64,000 bases of DNA. It comes from Blastocatellia bacterium. GTDB lineage: Bacteria > Acidobacteriota > Blastocatellia > UBA7656. The notes beneath the pieces were generated by a model. It had not been told where the DNA came from. It ran no database searches and was given only the letters and a program-made list of their open reading frames with translations. Shown here one piece after another: positions 1 through 8,816 of this stretch (position 1 is its first letter; each line of letters starts with the position of its first letter). A program made the position numbers and the translations under genes. The stretch lies in the NCBI GenBank assembly GCA_035275065.1, contig DATENM010000090.1:1-64000 (forward strand), in the 5' to 3' direction.

Positions 1-2
1 GC

Positions 3-194
3 CTCAATGATGTCAGCAGCGGCACCACCCACTACCTCAGCCAGTTCAGCTACACCGCCCACGGCGGCGTCAAAGACCTCAAGCTCGGCAACAACCTCTG
101 GCAGCACGTCGAGTTCGACCCTTACCGCTTGCAGCCGACCGCTTGTAACAGTGCCTCGTCAATGACCAGGCCGCCTTCGCGCACCTTCTCATAG
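3..194 (+). pseudogene. RHS-repeat protein fragment (C-terminal debris, cut by window edge)
   Basis: The frame that enters from the left edge reads as a stretch typical of RHS/YD-repeat proteins: a Y-x-A-x-G-G-V-K-D-L-x-L-G-N-N-L run followed by E-F-D-P-Y-R-L-Q-P-T. It then hits TAG at 192-194. A second frame, open to a TGA at 320-322, continues the coding-like composition from about 152, which suggests a frameshift near 145-155. RHS proteins are large secreted or surface polypeptides, often toxin carriers. Only this short piece is visible, so neither the full length nor a toxin tip can be judged. It may be the decayed 3' end of a gene lying mostly outside the window. Confidence 0.5.
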
Positions 195-322
195 CGGGCA
201 TCGACTTGCAGATCCCGCCCGGCATGCCGCCCGGCGAAAACCGCGAGTGCGTTGCCTCTTCTTTCGTATCGTGTCCGCTTTCCAATGCCTTACCTTCTTT
301 ACCCTACCTCACCGGCCACTGA

Positions 323-637
323 CCATTGGCAGGCAGACGCCATCATCCATGAAGGATATGCGCCGAGGCTATAGTCTTGCCGGCTCTTCTGAACGGGAAG
401 GCAAAGGGGCCAGCACCTCTGAGTTGCGAGACGGACAAAGCGCCGGCTGCCGAGCCGCAAGGCAGCCGCTACGTGAACGCATGGGGCTCGACCTTTGAGC
501 TTGACGCTCTCCCGATACAGGGCCATGATTGGACGCCGAAGCGATAAGCTAGGGCCGTGAACACAGCGAGGCGGGCGTCATTAACGGCGTCGCATCAGCG
601 CTCTTCGATCTACTCAAGATCACAAGGAGGCGAATCA
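323..637. other. Intergenic region with degraded coding debris
   Basis: No intact gene is supported here. One plus-strand frame is open from just after a TGA at 350-352 to TAA at 545-547 and ends in a protein-like tail (around residues R-Y-V-N-A-W-G-S-T-F-E-L-D). I do not recognise it, and it has no start codon with a ribosome binding site. I read it as a remnant, possibly of the same decayed locus as the RHS piece. The last 20 bases carry the ribosome binding site of the next gene. Confidence 0.35.
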
Positions 638-1573
638 TTGAAGAATGACATCTGGCCGGCTTTGCCGCTGGAAGAGTGGCAGGACACTTACGCGACGCTG
701 CACATGTGGACGCAGGTCGTCGGCAAGATCCGTCTAGCGCAAACCCCTGTCGTCAACCACTGGTGGAATGTGCCGCTGTATGTGACGGCGCGCGGGCTGA
801 CCACTTCGGCGATGCCTTACCGGAATCGCAGCTTTGAGATCGACTTCGATTTCATTGACCATCAACTCCTCATCAAGTGTGACGACGGGGCAACCGCAAA
901 CCTCGCGCTGGCGCCACGGTCGGTCGCCGAGTTTCACCGCGAAGTGAAACGCATGCTCGGCGGTCTCGGCATCGAGGTGAACATCTGGCCGGTGCCCGTG
1001 GAGGTGCAAGACCCGATTCCCTTCGAGCAGGATGACAAGAACACCGCATACGACCCCGAATACGCGCAGCGGTTCTGGCGCATTCTGGAGCGCACCAACA
1101 CCGTATTCACCGAGTTTCGCTCGCGCTTTCTCGGCAAGTGTAGCCCTGTGCATTTCTTCTGGGGCAGCTTCGATCTGGCGGTGACGCGGTTTTCGGGCAG
1201 ACTGGCACCGGAGCGCGAGGGAGCGGACTTGATTACGCGCGAAGCCTACTCGCACGAATGTATCAGTCACGGCTTCTGGCCCGGTCAGCGTGCCGCCGGC
1301 CCCGTCGAACGCTCGCAGTCGGACGGCATGATCTACGCGCCCGCTTTCTATTCCTATACCGCGCCGCCGCCGCCCGGCTTGAACGAAGCGAAAATTCGCC
1401 CGGAGCAAGCCTACTACAGCGGGCAGCTTAATGAATTCATCTTGCTCTATGATGACATGCGACAAGCCGACTCGCCCGAAGCCGCGCTGATGGATTTTCT
1501 CCAGAGCACGTATGAGGCGGGGGCCGACCTCGCGCACTGGGACCGCGCGGCATTAGAGCGCCCCGGCGGCTGA
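638..1573 (+). CDS. DUF5996 family protein
   Basis: A 311-residue protein of unknown biochemical function. It matches the DUF5996 pattern: an N-terminal block (L-P-L-E-E-W-Q-D-T-Y-A-T-L-H-M-W-T-Q-V-V-G-K), a W-W-N-V-P-L-Y block, and a later aromatic block H-F-F-W-G-S-F-D-L-A-V-T-R-F-S-G. Proteins with this signature are usually soluble and about 300 residues, as here. The start chosen is TTG at 638: a strong AAGGAGG (624-630) sits seven bases upstream. An in-frame ATG at 557 lacks such a site and would add a tail rich in Ser and Arg. It stands alone, about 75 bp before the zinc-finger gene, with no obvious functional partner. Confidence 0.85.
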   Translation: MKNDIWPALPLEEWQDTYATLHMWTQVVGKIRLAQTPVVNHWWNVPLYVTARGLTTSAMPYRNRSFEIDFDFIDHQLLIKCDDGATANLALAPRSVAEFHREVKRMLGGLGIEVNIWPVPVEVQDPIPFEQDDKNTAYDPEYAQRFWRILERTNTVFTEFRSRFLGKCSPVHFFWGSFDLAVTRFSGRLAPEREGADLITREAYSHECISHGFWPGQRAAGPVERSQSDGMIYAPAFYSYTAPPPPGLNEAKIRPEQAYYSGQLNEFILLYDDMRQADSPEAALMDFLQSTYEAGADLAHWDRAALERPGG

Positions 1574-1649
1574 TCTTTGCCTGACCGCATGCTTCGCCGT
1601 ATCGTGTTAGCCGCATCCTTCGCGGAACTCGTTAATGGAGGGAAAGACC

Positions 1650-1916
1650 ATGACGCCTCAGTGCTCCCACCTCGATCAGATACGATCAGTTACGCCCAGC
1701 GCCAAGGGCTGTGAAGATTGCCTGAAGATCGGTGACCGTTGGGTGCATCTGCGCCTGTGCGAAACCTGCGGCCACGTCGGCTGTTGTGATAGCTCTCCGA
1801 ATAAGCACGCGACCAAACACTATCACGCCACGCAGCACCCGATCATCAAATCCTTCGAGCCCGGTGAGGAGTGGGGCTATTGCTACCCGGACGACCTTTT
1901 CTTTGAGTCGCTGTGA
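1650..1916 (+). CDS. UBP-type zinc finger protein
   Basis: An 88-residue protein that is almost entirely one zf-UBP domain. Metal ligands are visible as C-x-H near residue 5, C-x-x-C at 21-24 (G-C-E-D-C), C-x-x-C at 37-40 (C-E-T-C-G-H-V-G-C-C) and several His residues in the H-A-T-K-H-Y-H-A-T-Q-H-P-I segment. In eukaryotes this fold binds the ubiquitin C-terminus. Free-standing bacterial versions are common and their ligand is not established, so a ubiquitin role is not implied. ATG at 1650 is preferred over the in-frame ATG at 1635 because GGAGGG (1637-1642) lies seven bases before it. Confidence 0.85.
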   Translation: MTPQCSHLDQIRSVTPSAKGCEDCLKIGDRWVHLRLCETCGHVGCCDSSPNKHATKHYHATQHPIIKSFEPGEEWGYCYPDDLFFESL

Positions 1917-1976
1917 CGCTGAGCGTCGAAGCTTTCAGATCATGCTCAAGAAGGTCAACGTGATCCGCTTCCCCGC

Positions 1977-2005
1977 TTCAATTGCTCCGCGGCGTATGGT
2001 ATAAC
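1977..2005 (+). promoter_or_regulatory. Putative promoter of the sugar-oxidation gene run
   Basis: A -35-like TTCAAT (1977-1982) and a -10-like TATAAC (2000-2005) are separated by 17 bases, with a TG dinucleotide one base before the -10 (extended -10). Transcription would start near 2012, leaving only about 13 bases before the ATG at 2025 and no clear Shine-Dalgarno. The first gene may therefore be translated from a very short leader. Prediction by eye only. Confidence 0.4.
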
Positions 2006-2024
2006 TTGCCACCACAAGATTGAT

Positions 2025-2708
2025 ATGCATCCCCCTATCGTGCAGATTTCGCTGGACCTCACCGACCTCGGCGAGGCGCTGGAGACGGCGCGCATCGCCG
2101 TGGCGGCGGGCGTAGACTGGCTCGAAGCCGGGACGCCGCTGTTGCTGGCCGAAGGCTTGCACAGCGTGCGCGCCTTGCGCGCCGCCTTCCCTGATGTTCC
2201 GCTCGTCGCCGACCTGAAGACGATGGATGGCGGCTACCTGGAAGCCGAGATGGTGGCGCGGGCGGGCGCGACGCATCTGGTCGTCATGGGCCGCGCGCAT
2301 CAAGAAACCATCAAAGCCGTCGTCAAGGCCGGGCGCGATTTCGGCCTCAAGATCATGGGCGATGATCTCGCCTGCGCCGATAAGCCGGCGGCGGCGCGGA
2401 TGATGGAAGACCTCGGCGTAGATTACATCGTGCATCACACAGGCTATGACGAGCGCAACGGCGCGCAGGCTGAAGGGCGCGGGCGACTCACCCCGCTCGA
2501 CGAGCTGGACGCCGTGGTGCGCGCCGTCCGCATCCCCGTGCAGGCGGTCGGCGGGTTGACCGTCGAAGAGGCGATTGACATGCCGAAGCGCGGTGCGCCG
2601 CTCGTCGTCATCGGCGCGCCGCTGGCCATCGCCGCCGATTCGTTCAACGTCGTCGAGGGCGATTTGCAAGCCTTGCTCGCGGAGATCACGCGGAGGATTC
2701 GCGGATGA
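2025..2708 (+). CDS. HUMPS-family (orotidine-5'-phosphate decarboxylase superfamily) protein, hexulose-6-phosphate synthase-like
   Basis: A 227-residue TIM-barrel enzyme. The superfamily D-x-K-x-x-D signature is present at 63-68 (D-L-K-T-M-D), with the upstream E-A-G-T-P-L block at 34-39 and a C-terminal phosphate-binding V-G-G and V-I-G-A-P pattern. Family members either condense formaldehyde with ribulose 5-phosphate (hexulose-6-phosphate synthase) or decarboxylate 3-keto-L-gulonate 6-phosphate. No isomerase (PHI) partner is adjacent. The neighbours are sugar dehydrogenases and an isomerase/epimerase, so a role in sugar-acid or keto-sugar breakdown is more likely than formaldehyde fixation. 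It overlaps the next gene by four bases, implying translational coupling. Confidence 0.75.
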   Translation: MHPPIVQISLDLTDLGEALETARIAVAAGVDWLEAGTPLLLAEGLHSVRALRAAFPDVPLVADLKTMDGGYLEAEMVARAGATHLVVMGRAHQETIKAVVKAGRDFGLKIMGDDLACADKPAAARMMEDLGVDYIVHHTGYDERNGAQAEGRGRLTPLDELDAVVRAVRIPVQAVGGLTVEEAIDMPKRGAPLVVIGAPLAIAADSFNVVEGDLQALLAEITRRIRG

Positions 2709-3751
2709 CCGAGGTGATGACCGGGCTGGTGCAGTACGAGCTGCGACCCCGGGCCGTCGAGCTGCGCGAGCTGCCGGTGCCCGAAGTCGGTGAAGACGAC
2801 GTCTTGCTCCGAGTCGGCGCGGTGAGCGTTTGCGGCAGCGACATCCATCAGTATCACAACGAGCAGAGCTGGCCGGTCAGCGTGCCGGTCGTGCTCGGTC
2901 ACGAATTCTGCGGCGAGGTGGCGCGCGCAGGCCGTCGCGTGCGCGGCTTTAAAGAAGGCGACCGCGTGGTCTCCGAAACCGCCGCTTCGATCTGCGGCCA
3001 GTGCCTCTACTGCCGCACGGGCGAATACAACCTTTGCCCGCGGCGCTCGGGCTTCGGCTATGGCACGAATGGCGCGATGGCCGAATTCGTGCGCGTGCCT
3101 GAACGTTGTCTACATCACATTCCCGATTCCCTCGGCTTCGAGCGTGCCGCGCTGACCGAGCCGTGCTGCGTCGGCTACAACGCCGTCGCCATCAAGAGCC
3201 ACATTCGCCCCGGCGATCTCGTCGTCGTCCTCGGCCCCGGCCCCATCGGATTGCTGGCCGCCGAGATGGCGCGACTGAGCGGCGCGGGCACCTTGATCGT
3301 CAGCGGCATGAGCCAGGACGAATCCAGGCTCGACGCAGCCCGCGCGCTCGGCGTCACGCATGCGGTTAACGGTGACGTGACCGACTTGCTGGAGCTGATT
3401 CGCAGTCTGGGTGATGGGCTCGGCGCAGACCTGGTCGTAGACGCGACGGGAAGCGCCGGGGCGCTCAAGCCGGCGCTAGAGATAGTGCGCCCCGGCGGGC
3501 AGATCACCAAGGTCGGCTGGGGGCCGCAGCCGCTAGGCTTCTCGCTCGACCCGCTGGTGCAAAAAGCGATTACCTTGCAGGGCAGCTTCAGCCACACCTT
3601 CAAGAACTGGGAGAAGGTCGTCGCCCTGCTGGCCGCGGGTCAGATCAATCTCGACCCGATCATCAGTTGTATCGCGCCGCTCGATAACTGGCGCGACAGC
3701 TTCGACGGCATGCATACGGGGAGGTACGTCAAAGCCGTGCTGAAACCATGA
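2705..3751 (+). CDS. Zinc-dependent alcohol/polyol dehydrogenase (MDR superfamily)
   Basis: A 348-residue medium-chain dehydrogenase close to sorbitol and threonine dehydrogenases. Catalytic zinc ligands are visible: C43 in V-C-G-S-D and H66-E67 in L-G-H-E-F. The structural zinc lobe has four cysteines at about 97, 100, 103 and 111 (C-G-Q-C-L-Y-C and Y-N-L-C). The nucleotide-binding loop V-L-G-P-G-P-I-G follows near residue 175. It should oxidise a secondary alcohol of a sugar or polyol with NAD(P). The start overlaps the upstream stop (ATGA), so the two are probably co-translated. The exact substrate cannot be read from the sequence. Confidence 0.85.
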   Translation: MTEVMTGLVQYELRPRAVELRELPVPEVGEDDVLLRVGAVSVCGSDIHQYHNEQSWPVSVPVVLGHEFCGEVARAGRRVRGFKEGDRVVSETAASICGQCLYCRTGEYNLCPRRSGFGYGTNGAMAEFVRVPERCLHHIPDSLGFERAALTEPCCVGYNAVAIKSHIRPGDLVVVLGPGPIGLLAAEMARLSGAGTLIVSGMSQDESRLDAARALGVTHAVNGDVTDLLELIRSLGDGLGADLVVDATGSAGALKPALEIVRPGGQITKVGWGPQPLGFSLDPLVQKAITLQGSFSHTFKNWEKVVALLAAGQINLDPIISCIAPLDNWRDSFDGMHTGRYVKAVLKP

Positions 3752-3860
3752 GCAGTTGCCAGTTACCGGTTGCCAGTTGTCCGTGGTCAGTGATTCGTCA
3801 TTGAGTGCAGACTCTTTCCTGCCGGCAACTGATAACTGATAACTGGCAACTGACTCCTGA
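3752..3860. repeat. STRR-like hairpin, AACTG/CAGTT type
   Basis: The left arm (3754-3779) is built from GCCAGTT-type heptamers and the right arm (3824-3860) from complementary GATAACT/GGCAACT units ending in GACTCCT. The arms can pair over about 25 bases around a 45-base loop. It fills the gap between the Zn-dehydrogenase and the isomerase gene on the same strand. Confidence 0.75.
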
Positions 3861-3870
3861 CTACTTTGTT

Positions 3871-4749
3871 ATGCCCAAACTGAGCGTCTTCCCGAAGTGT
3901 TACATGGACGAGCTGTGCGTCACCCGGACGATGACACTGTTCGAGTGGATCGAGCTGGCCGCATCGCTCGGCGTCGACGGCGTCGAGATGTACCCGGCGT
4001 TCTTCGAGAGCTTCGATCCCGGTTATCTTGAGCGCGTCAAGCAGCAGCTTGAGCGGTTCAAGCTGGAAGCGCCGATGATGTGCGCGTCGCCCGATTTCAC
4101 GATCCCGGACGCCGAGAGTCGCCGCGCTGAAGTCGAGCGCGAGAAGGCCGTCATCGATGTGACGGCGCGGCTCGGCGGCGGCTACTGCCGTGTGCTGTCG
4201 GGACAGCGGCGCGAAGAAGTCACGCGCGCCGAGGGCGTCGGCTGGACGGTCGAGTGCATCACCGCGCTCTTCGATCACGCGGCGTCGCGCAAGGTCGTGC
4301 TGACGATGGAGAATCATTACAAGGATGGCTACTGGCGCTATCCCGAATTCGCCCAGCGCCTCGACGTTTTTCTGGAGATCATCGGTCAGATCGATTCGCC
4401 CTGGTTCGGCGTCAATTACGATCCGTCGAACGCGATTGTCGCCGGCGAAGACCCGCTCGCCGTCTTGAGCGCCGTCAAGCACCGCGTCGTCTCGATGCAT
4501 GCCTCGGACAGATACCTCGCGAGCGGCACGCTTGCAGACCTGAAGCAGCACGAAGGCTCGGTGGGTTATGCTAAGGGGCTCAAGCACGGAGTCATCGGCA
4601 AAGGGCTGAATGATTATGACGCCATCTTTGCGACGCTAAGCGGCGAAGGCTTCGACGGCTGGATTTCTATCGAAGATGGCGAGAACGGTATGGACGACTT
4701 GCGAGAATCCGTCCGCTACTTGCGGGCAAAGATTGCGGAGCATTTTTAA
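3871..4749 (+). CDS. Sugar phosphate isomerase/epimerase (xylose isomerase-like TIM barrel)
   Basis: A 292-residue protein of the AP-endonuclease-2/xylose-isomerase-like family. The usual metal-binding positions can be followed: E in T-M-E-N-H-Y, D in N-Y-D-P-S-N-A, H in V-S-M-H-A-S-D and E in S-I-E-D-G-E-N-G. Such enzymes epimerise or isomerise sugars and keto-sugars, inosose or related compounds. The ATG at 3871 is chosen because the frame upstream (from 3805) is only repeat sequence. It lies two bases before the SDR gene and is probably co-transcribed with the dehydrogenases on either side. Confidence 0.8.
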   Translation: MPKLSVFPKCYMDELCVTRTMTLFEWIELAASLGVDGVEMYPAFFESFDPGYLERVKQQLERFKLEAPMMCASPDFTIPDAESRRAEVEREKAVIDVTARLGGGYCRVLSGQRREEVTRAEGVGWTVECITALFDHAASRKVVLTMENHYKDGYWRYPEFAQRLDVFLEIIGQIDSPWFGVNYDPSNAIVAGEDPLAVLSAVKHRVVSMHASDRYLASGTLADLKQHEGSVGYAKGLKHGVIGKGLNDYDAIFATLSGEGFDGWISIEDGENGMDDLRESVRYLRAKIAEHF

Positions 4750-4751
4750 CT

Positions 4752-5528
4752 ATGGCTCGTTTGCAAGATCATGTCGCAGTCATCACCGGCTCGGGCGCAG
4801 GCATGGGCGCAGGCATCGCCCGGCTGTTTGCCGAAGAAGGCGCTCGCGTGGTCATTTCTGACATCGCTACGGACGGCGGCGAAGCCCTTGCCGCCGGCAT
4901 CAACGCGGCGGGCGGCCAGGCTATCTTTCAGCGCGCCGACGCGAGCAGCGAAGCCGATTGTCGCGCCCTGATAGATCGCGCCGTCGCCGCCTACGGGCGA
5001 CTTGATGTGCTGGTCAACAACGTCGGCATCAGCACGCGCGGCAACATCGAAAACACCACGGTCGAAATGTGGGACAACATCTTTGCGGTCAACGTGCGCG
5101 GCGCTTTCATCTGCATGCAGCAAGCCGTCACGTATATGAAGCCGCGGCAGCGTGGCTCGATCATCAACATCGGCTCGGTCAATGCCTACATCGGCGAGCC
5201 GAAGCTGATGGCCTATTCGGCATCCAAGGGCGCGTTGATGACGCTGACGAAGAATGCCGCGAGCTACTTGAATCAATATCGCATCCGCGTCAATCAGATT
5301 AATCCGGGCTGGACGCTGACGCCGAACGAGCAGCGCGTCAAGCTCGCCGAAGGCAAGGGCGAAGACTGGCTAGAAGAGGCGGTCGCCACACGCCCGTTTG
5401 GGCGACTGCTGTTGCCGCGCGACATCGCGCTGGCAGCGATCTACTTTGCCAGCGATGAAAGCGAATGCGTGACGGGGTCGGTGCTAGACCTTGAGCAATA
5501 CCCGGTCGGCGCGCCGCCCAATTGGTAA
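4752..5528 (+). CDS. SDR family oxidoreductase
   Basis: A 258-residue classical short-chain dehydrogenase. Seen in order: the glycine-rich cofactor loop T-G-S-G-A-G-M-G-A-G-I-A near residue 14, a D at the end of beta-2 (V-V-I-S-D) that favours NAD over NADP, the N-N-V-G motif, and the catalytic Ser with Y-S-A-S-K near residue 155. It begins two bases after the isomerase stop, so the pair is co-translated. In this setting it likely oxidises or reduces a sugar hydroxyl or keto group. Confidence 0.85.
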   Translation: MARLQDHVAVITGSGAGMGAGIARLFAEEGARVVISDIATDGGEALAAGINAAGGQAIFQRADASSEADCRALIDRAVAAYGRLDVLVNNVGISTRGNIENTTVEMWDNIFAVNVRGAFICMQQAVTYMKPRQRGSIINIGSVNAYIGEPKLMAYSASKGALMTLTKNAASYLNQYRIRVNQINPGWTLTPNEQRVKLAEGKGEDWLEEAVATRPFGRLLLPRDIALAAIYFASDESECVTGSVLDLEQYPVGAPPNW

Positions 5529-5531
5529 TTT

Positions 5532-5555
5532 GGCGCAATGCGGTTAGCTTGCGCC
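5532..5555. repeat. REP-like palindrome (GGCGCAA family), minimal copy
   Basis: GGCGCAA (5532-5538) and TTGCGCC (5549-5555) form a short inverted repeat around a GGTTAGC-containing loop. It is the shortest member of the family whose longer copies lie at 10659-10718, 28488-28544, 29136-29190 and 32168-32227. Confidence 0.6.
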
Positions 5556-5617
5556 GCACCCAAAGGATGCCGCTTGATGGAACGTCAGATTCTATTTCTT
5601 CAGAAAGTGAGACGCGC

Positions 5618-6859
5618 ATGAGCACACAACGATCTCAGCAAGGGCAGGTCACGATTACGGATGCCGAGCGCCGCCGCCTGTTTGTCGCCAGTTGCATCGC
5701 ACTGGTGGCAACTGCGGTGACCTTCGCGATTCGCGCTGACATCCTCGGCGACCTGGGCACGACCTTCTCTCTCAGCAACGAACAACTGGGCAAAGCCACC
5801 GGCGCATGGGCTTATGGCTTTAGCGTGTCGATCTTCATCGGCGGCCTGCTTGTTGACCTCTTAGGCATGCGGCGCATCTTCGGGCTGGCGTTTCTGATGC
5901 ACGTCGCCGGGGTGGCGTTAACCATCTTTGCCAATGGCTTCTGGATGCTGTTTGCCGGGACGCTGGCTATCGGCCTGGGCAACGGCCTGGTCGAAGCCTT
6001 TATCAATCCGCTGACGGCGACGATCTATCCCGACCGCAAGACCGAAAAGCTGAACCTGCTGCACGTCTGGTTCCCCGGCGGCAACGTCATCGGCGGGCTG
6101 GCGGCCTACGCGCTGGCGAAGATGCACATGAACTGGCAGGTGAAGATGGCCTTCATCCTGCTGCCGACGATTGCTTATGGGCTCTTGTTTCTCGGTCAGA
6201 AGTTCCCGCCGACCGAGCGCGTTCAACAAGGCGTCAGCACCGCCGGCATGTACCGAGCGATTCTCCGCCCGCTGTTTTTGATTCTGCTCTTCTGCATGAT
6301 TTTGACGGCTTCGACGGAGCTGGCGACCAACCAGTGGCTCGCCTACATTCTCTCAAGCACCGCAGGCATGGCGGCGGGCGGCATTCTGGTGCTGGTGTGG
6401 ATCAACGGCTTGATGGCGGTCGGGCGCATGTTCGCCGGGCCAATCGTCCATCGCATTTCACCCATCGGGCTGCTGATCGGCTCGGCGACGATGTCGGCCA
6501 TCGGGCTGGTCGGCTTGAGCATGGCCAATTCGCCGGCGACCGCCATCGCCGCGGCGACGATCTTTGCCATCGGCATCTGTTATTTTTGGCCGACGATGTT
6601 GGGCGTGACCAGCGAACGTTTCCCCGAAGGCGGGGCGCTGGCGCTGGCCATCATCGGCGGCACAGGGACGCTGTCGGTGGCAATCTTCACATGGATTATG
6701 GGCGGCCTTTATGACAACGCCGGGCCGCGCATGGCGCTGCGTTACATGGCCATCCTGCCCGTCATCCTGATCGTCATCTTCACAGGCATCTGGCTGCACG
6801 ACAAAGCGCGGGGCGGCTATAAAGTGGTCAGACTGGCCGCCGACGAACAGGGCGATTAA
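5618..6859 (+). CDS. MFS transporter
   Basis: A 413-residue membrane protein with about 12 hydrophobic segments and a short cytosolic N-terminus. The loop G-G-L-L-V-D-L-L-G-M-R-R between segments 2 and 3 is the classic MFS motif A region. A second hydrophobic half begins near R-A-I-L-R-P-L-F-L-I-L. This arrangement is typical of sugar-acid or nucleoside-type symporters. The start at 5618 is preferred over 5522 because the added 32 residues would be translated REP repeat. Its place inside the sugar enzyme run suggests it imports the substrate. Confidence 0.85.
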   Translation: MSTQRSQQGQVTITDAERRRLFVASCIALVATAVTFAIRADILGDLGTTFSLSNEQLGKATGAWAYGFSVSIFIGGLLVDLLGMRRIFGLAFLMHVAGVALTIFANGFWMLFAGTLAIGLGNGLVEAFINPLTATIYPDRKTEKLNLLHVWFPGGNVIGGLAAYALAKMHMNWQVKMAFILLPTIAYGLLFLGQKFPPTERVQQGVSTAGMYRAILRPLFLILLFCMILTASTELATNQWLAYILSSTAGMAAGGILVLVWINGLMAVGRMFAGPIVHRISPIGLLIGSATMSAIGLVGLSMANSPATAIAAATIFAIGICYFWPTMLGVTSERFPEGGALALAIIGGTGTLSVAIFTWIMGGLYDNAGPRMALRYMAILPVILIVIFTGIWLHDKARGGYKVVRLAADEQGD

Positions 6860-6864
6860 TTTCT

Positions 6865-6943
6865 AACCGCCAAGACGCCAAGGTCGCCAAGGAAACGCAA
6901 AGAAGGCTTGGGGCTGTCTTGGTGTTCTTGGCGTCTTGGCGGT
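6865..6943. repeat. STRR-like hairpin, CGCCAAG type
   Basis: The left arm (6865-6891) consists of CGCCAAG/ACGCCAAG units and the right arm (6918-6943) of their complements (CTTGGCG). It sits between the MFS and GMC genes, which share a strand, and could act as a terminator, attenuator or RNA-stability element. Confidence 0.7.
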
Positions 6944-6972
6944 GAATTCTTTTCCGTTTGCTGGAGGCCATC

Positions 6973-8685
6973 ATGGCAAAACAGAAAACCTATGACGCTA
7001 TCGTCATCGGCTCGGGCGCTTCGGGCGGCATGGCCGCTAAAGAGCTAACCGAGCGCGGCTTTGAAGTGCTGGTGCTGGAAGCCGGCCCGCCGGTCAATCC
7101 CGAGCGCGACTTCATGTCGCACAAGTGGCCCTATGAATCGATGTACCGCGGCCTCGGCCCGCCCGGCTGGAAGGCGCAAGAGCAGTGGATGCAGGACACG
7201 GCGGGCGAGTTCTCGCGCCACTTCTACGTCAAAGACACAGAGCATCCCTACACCACAGACCCCGGCAAGCCGTTCCTCTGGGTGCGCGCCCGCATCGTCG
7301 GCGGCAAGACCTTGCACTGGGGGCGGCTGTCGTGGCGCTTTTCGGATCTGGATTTCAAAGCCGCCTCGCACGACGGCTACGGCGACGACTGGCCGATCAG
7401 CTACAAAGAGCTTGAGCCCTACTATGACCGCGCCGAAGAGTTCGTCGGCATCAGCGGCAACCGCGATGGGCTCTGGTACTTGCCCGACGGCAAATTCATG
7501 CCGCCGATGAATCTGACCTGCGGCGAACAGATGCTCCGTCGCGGCGCGCAGAAGACCGGGCGCGTCGGCATCGTCATGCGTACGGCGCAGGTGACCGGCG
7601 AGCCCAGGCCGTGGATGCGCCCGCAGCGCCACAAGTGCCACTTCTGCGGCGAGTGTGGCAAAGGCTGTGACGTCGGCGCGATGTTCAACTCGGTCGCTTC
7701 GACGCTGCCGGTGGCGGCGCGCACGGGCCGGCTGACGCTCAGGCCAAACTCCGTCGTGCGCCACCTCATCATCGATAACAACACCGGCAACGCCAGAGGC
7801 GTCGCCTTCGTTGATCGCGTGACGCGGCAAGAGCTGGAAGCGTCGGCCAAAGTCGTCGTCGTCGCCGCTTCGACGCTTGAATCAACCCGCATCTTGTTGA
7901 ACTCGAAATCGCGCCAGCATCCGAACGGCCTCGGCAACTCATCGGGCGTGCTGGGCCATTACCTGGTGGATCATTTCGGCGGCATCGGCGCGTCGGGCTA
8001 CTTCCACATTCTGGCCGGGCGCGACCCGATCAATGAAGACGGCAAGGCGTCGGGGCTGTTCATTCCGCGTTTCCGCAACCTCGACAAGAAGACGCGCCAC
8101 CCGCGCTTCCTGCGCGGCTATGGGTTTGAATGCGGTGCCGGCGCGTCACGCTTTCCCGGCTTTGCCAAGAACCCCGCGGTGGTGCCGGGCTTCGGCTCAG
8201 AGTTCAAGAAGCGCGTGCGCTACTACTACACCGCGCCGGTCAGCATGACGACGCGCGCGGCGATGCTTGAGCGCTTCGAGAACTACGCCGAGATAGACCC
8301 GGCGGGCATCGTTGACGCCTGGGGCATCCCCGTGTTGAAGATTCACATTCAGCACTCGGACAACGAGCTTGAGATGGCCCGTGACGCCGCCGAGACCAGC
8401 GAAGAGATATTGCGCGCGGCCGGCGCCGAAGTCGTCTCGACCGGCGGCAAGGTCACTACGCCCGGTCGCATCATCCACGAATTAGGCACGGCGCGCATGG
8501 GCAACGACCCGAAGAAGTCGGTGCTGAATAAATTCAACCAGTGCTGGGACGCAAAGAATGTGTTTGTCACCGATGGCGCAGCCTTCGTCAACTCGGCCAA
8601 CCAGAACCCGACGCTGACGATTCTGGCCTTGACCATGCGCGCCTGCGAGTACATCGCTGACGAACACAAACGCGGCAATCTTTAA
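6973..8685 (+). CDS. GMC family FAD-dependent oxidoreductase
   Basis: A 570-residue enzyme of the glucose-methanol-choline family. The N-terminal FAD-binding loop V-I-G-S-G-A-S-G-G-M-A lies near residues 12-22, the family substrate/FAD segment G-G-K-T-L-H-W-G near 115, and the C-terminal block with G-T-A-R-M-G then N-Q-N-P-T-L-T-I-L-A-L. A cysteine cluster (C-H-F-C-G-E-C-G-K-G-C) around residue 225 is typical of membrane-associated sugar dehydrogenases of this group. ATG 6973 is supported by GGAGG five bases upstream. It probably oxidises a sugar or sugar alcohol. A gluconate-dehydrogenase-type cytochrome or subunit 3 is not seen next to it. Confidence 0.85.
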   Translation: MAKQKTYDAIVIGSGASGGMAAKELTERGFEVLVLEAGPPVNPERDFMSHKWPYESMYRGLGPPGWKAQEQWMQDTAGEFSRHFYVKDTEHPYTTDPGKPFLWVRARIVGGKTLHWGRLSWRFSDLDFKAASHDGYGDDWPISYKELEPYYDRAEEFVGISGNRDGLWYLPDGKFMPPMNLTCGEQMLRRGAQKTGRVGIVMRTAQVTGEPRPWMRPQRHKCHFCGECGKGCDVGAMFNSVASTLPVAARTGRLTLRPNSVVRHLIIDNNTGNARGVAFVDRVTRQELEASAKVVVVAASTLESTRILLNSKSRQHPNGLGNSSGVLGHYLVDHFGGIGASGYFHILAGRDPINEDGKASGLFIPRFRNLDKKTRHPRFLRGYGFECGAGASRFPGFAKNPAVVPGFGSEFKKRVRYYYTAPVSMTTRAAMLERFENYAEIDPAGIVDAWGIPVLKIHIQHSDNELEMARDAAETSEEILRAAGAEVVSTGGKVTTPGRIIHELGTARMGNDPKKSVLNKFNQCWDAKNVFVTDGAAFVNSANQNPTLTILALTMRACEYIADEHKRGNL

Positions 8686-8808
8686 TTTTGGATTTTAGAT
8701 TTTGGATTTTGGATTAGCAGACTGAAGCACCAAGCGGTCACGTCCTGTCCCTCAATCCAAAATCGCCAGGCGAAGCGCCAAGCCATGAAAATCCAAAATC
8801 CAAAATCG
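8686..8808. repeat. STRR-like hairpin, AATCCAA type
   Basis: The left arm (8686-8716) is GATTTTGGATTTTAG-like; the right arm (8788-8808) is AAAATCC repeated. A core around 8755-8800 contains GCGAAGCGCCAAGCCATG. The same core occurs inverted at about 44362-44400, so this is one element inserted twice in opposite orientation. Confidence 0.8.
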
Positions 8809-8816
8809 GAGTGATT

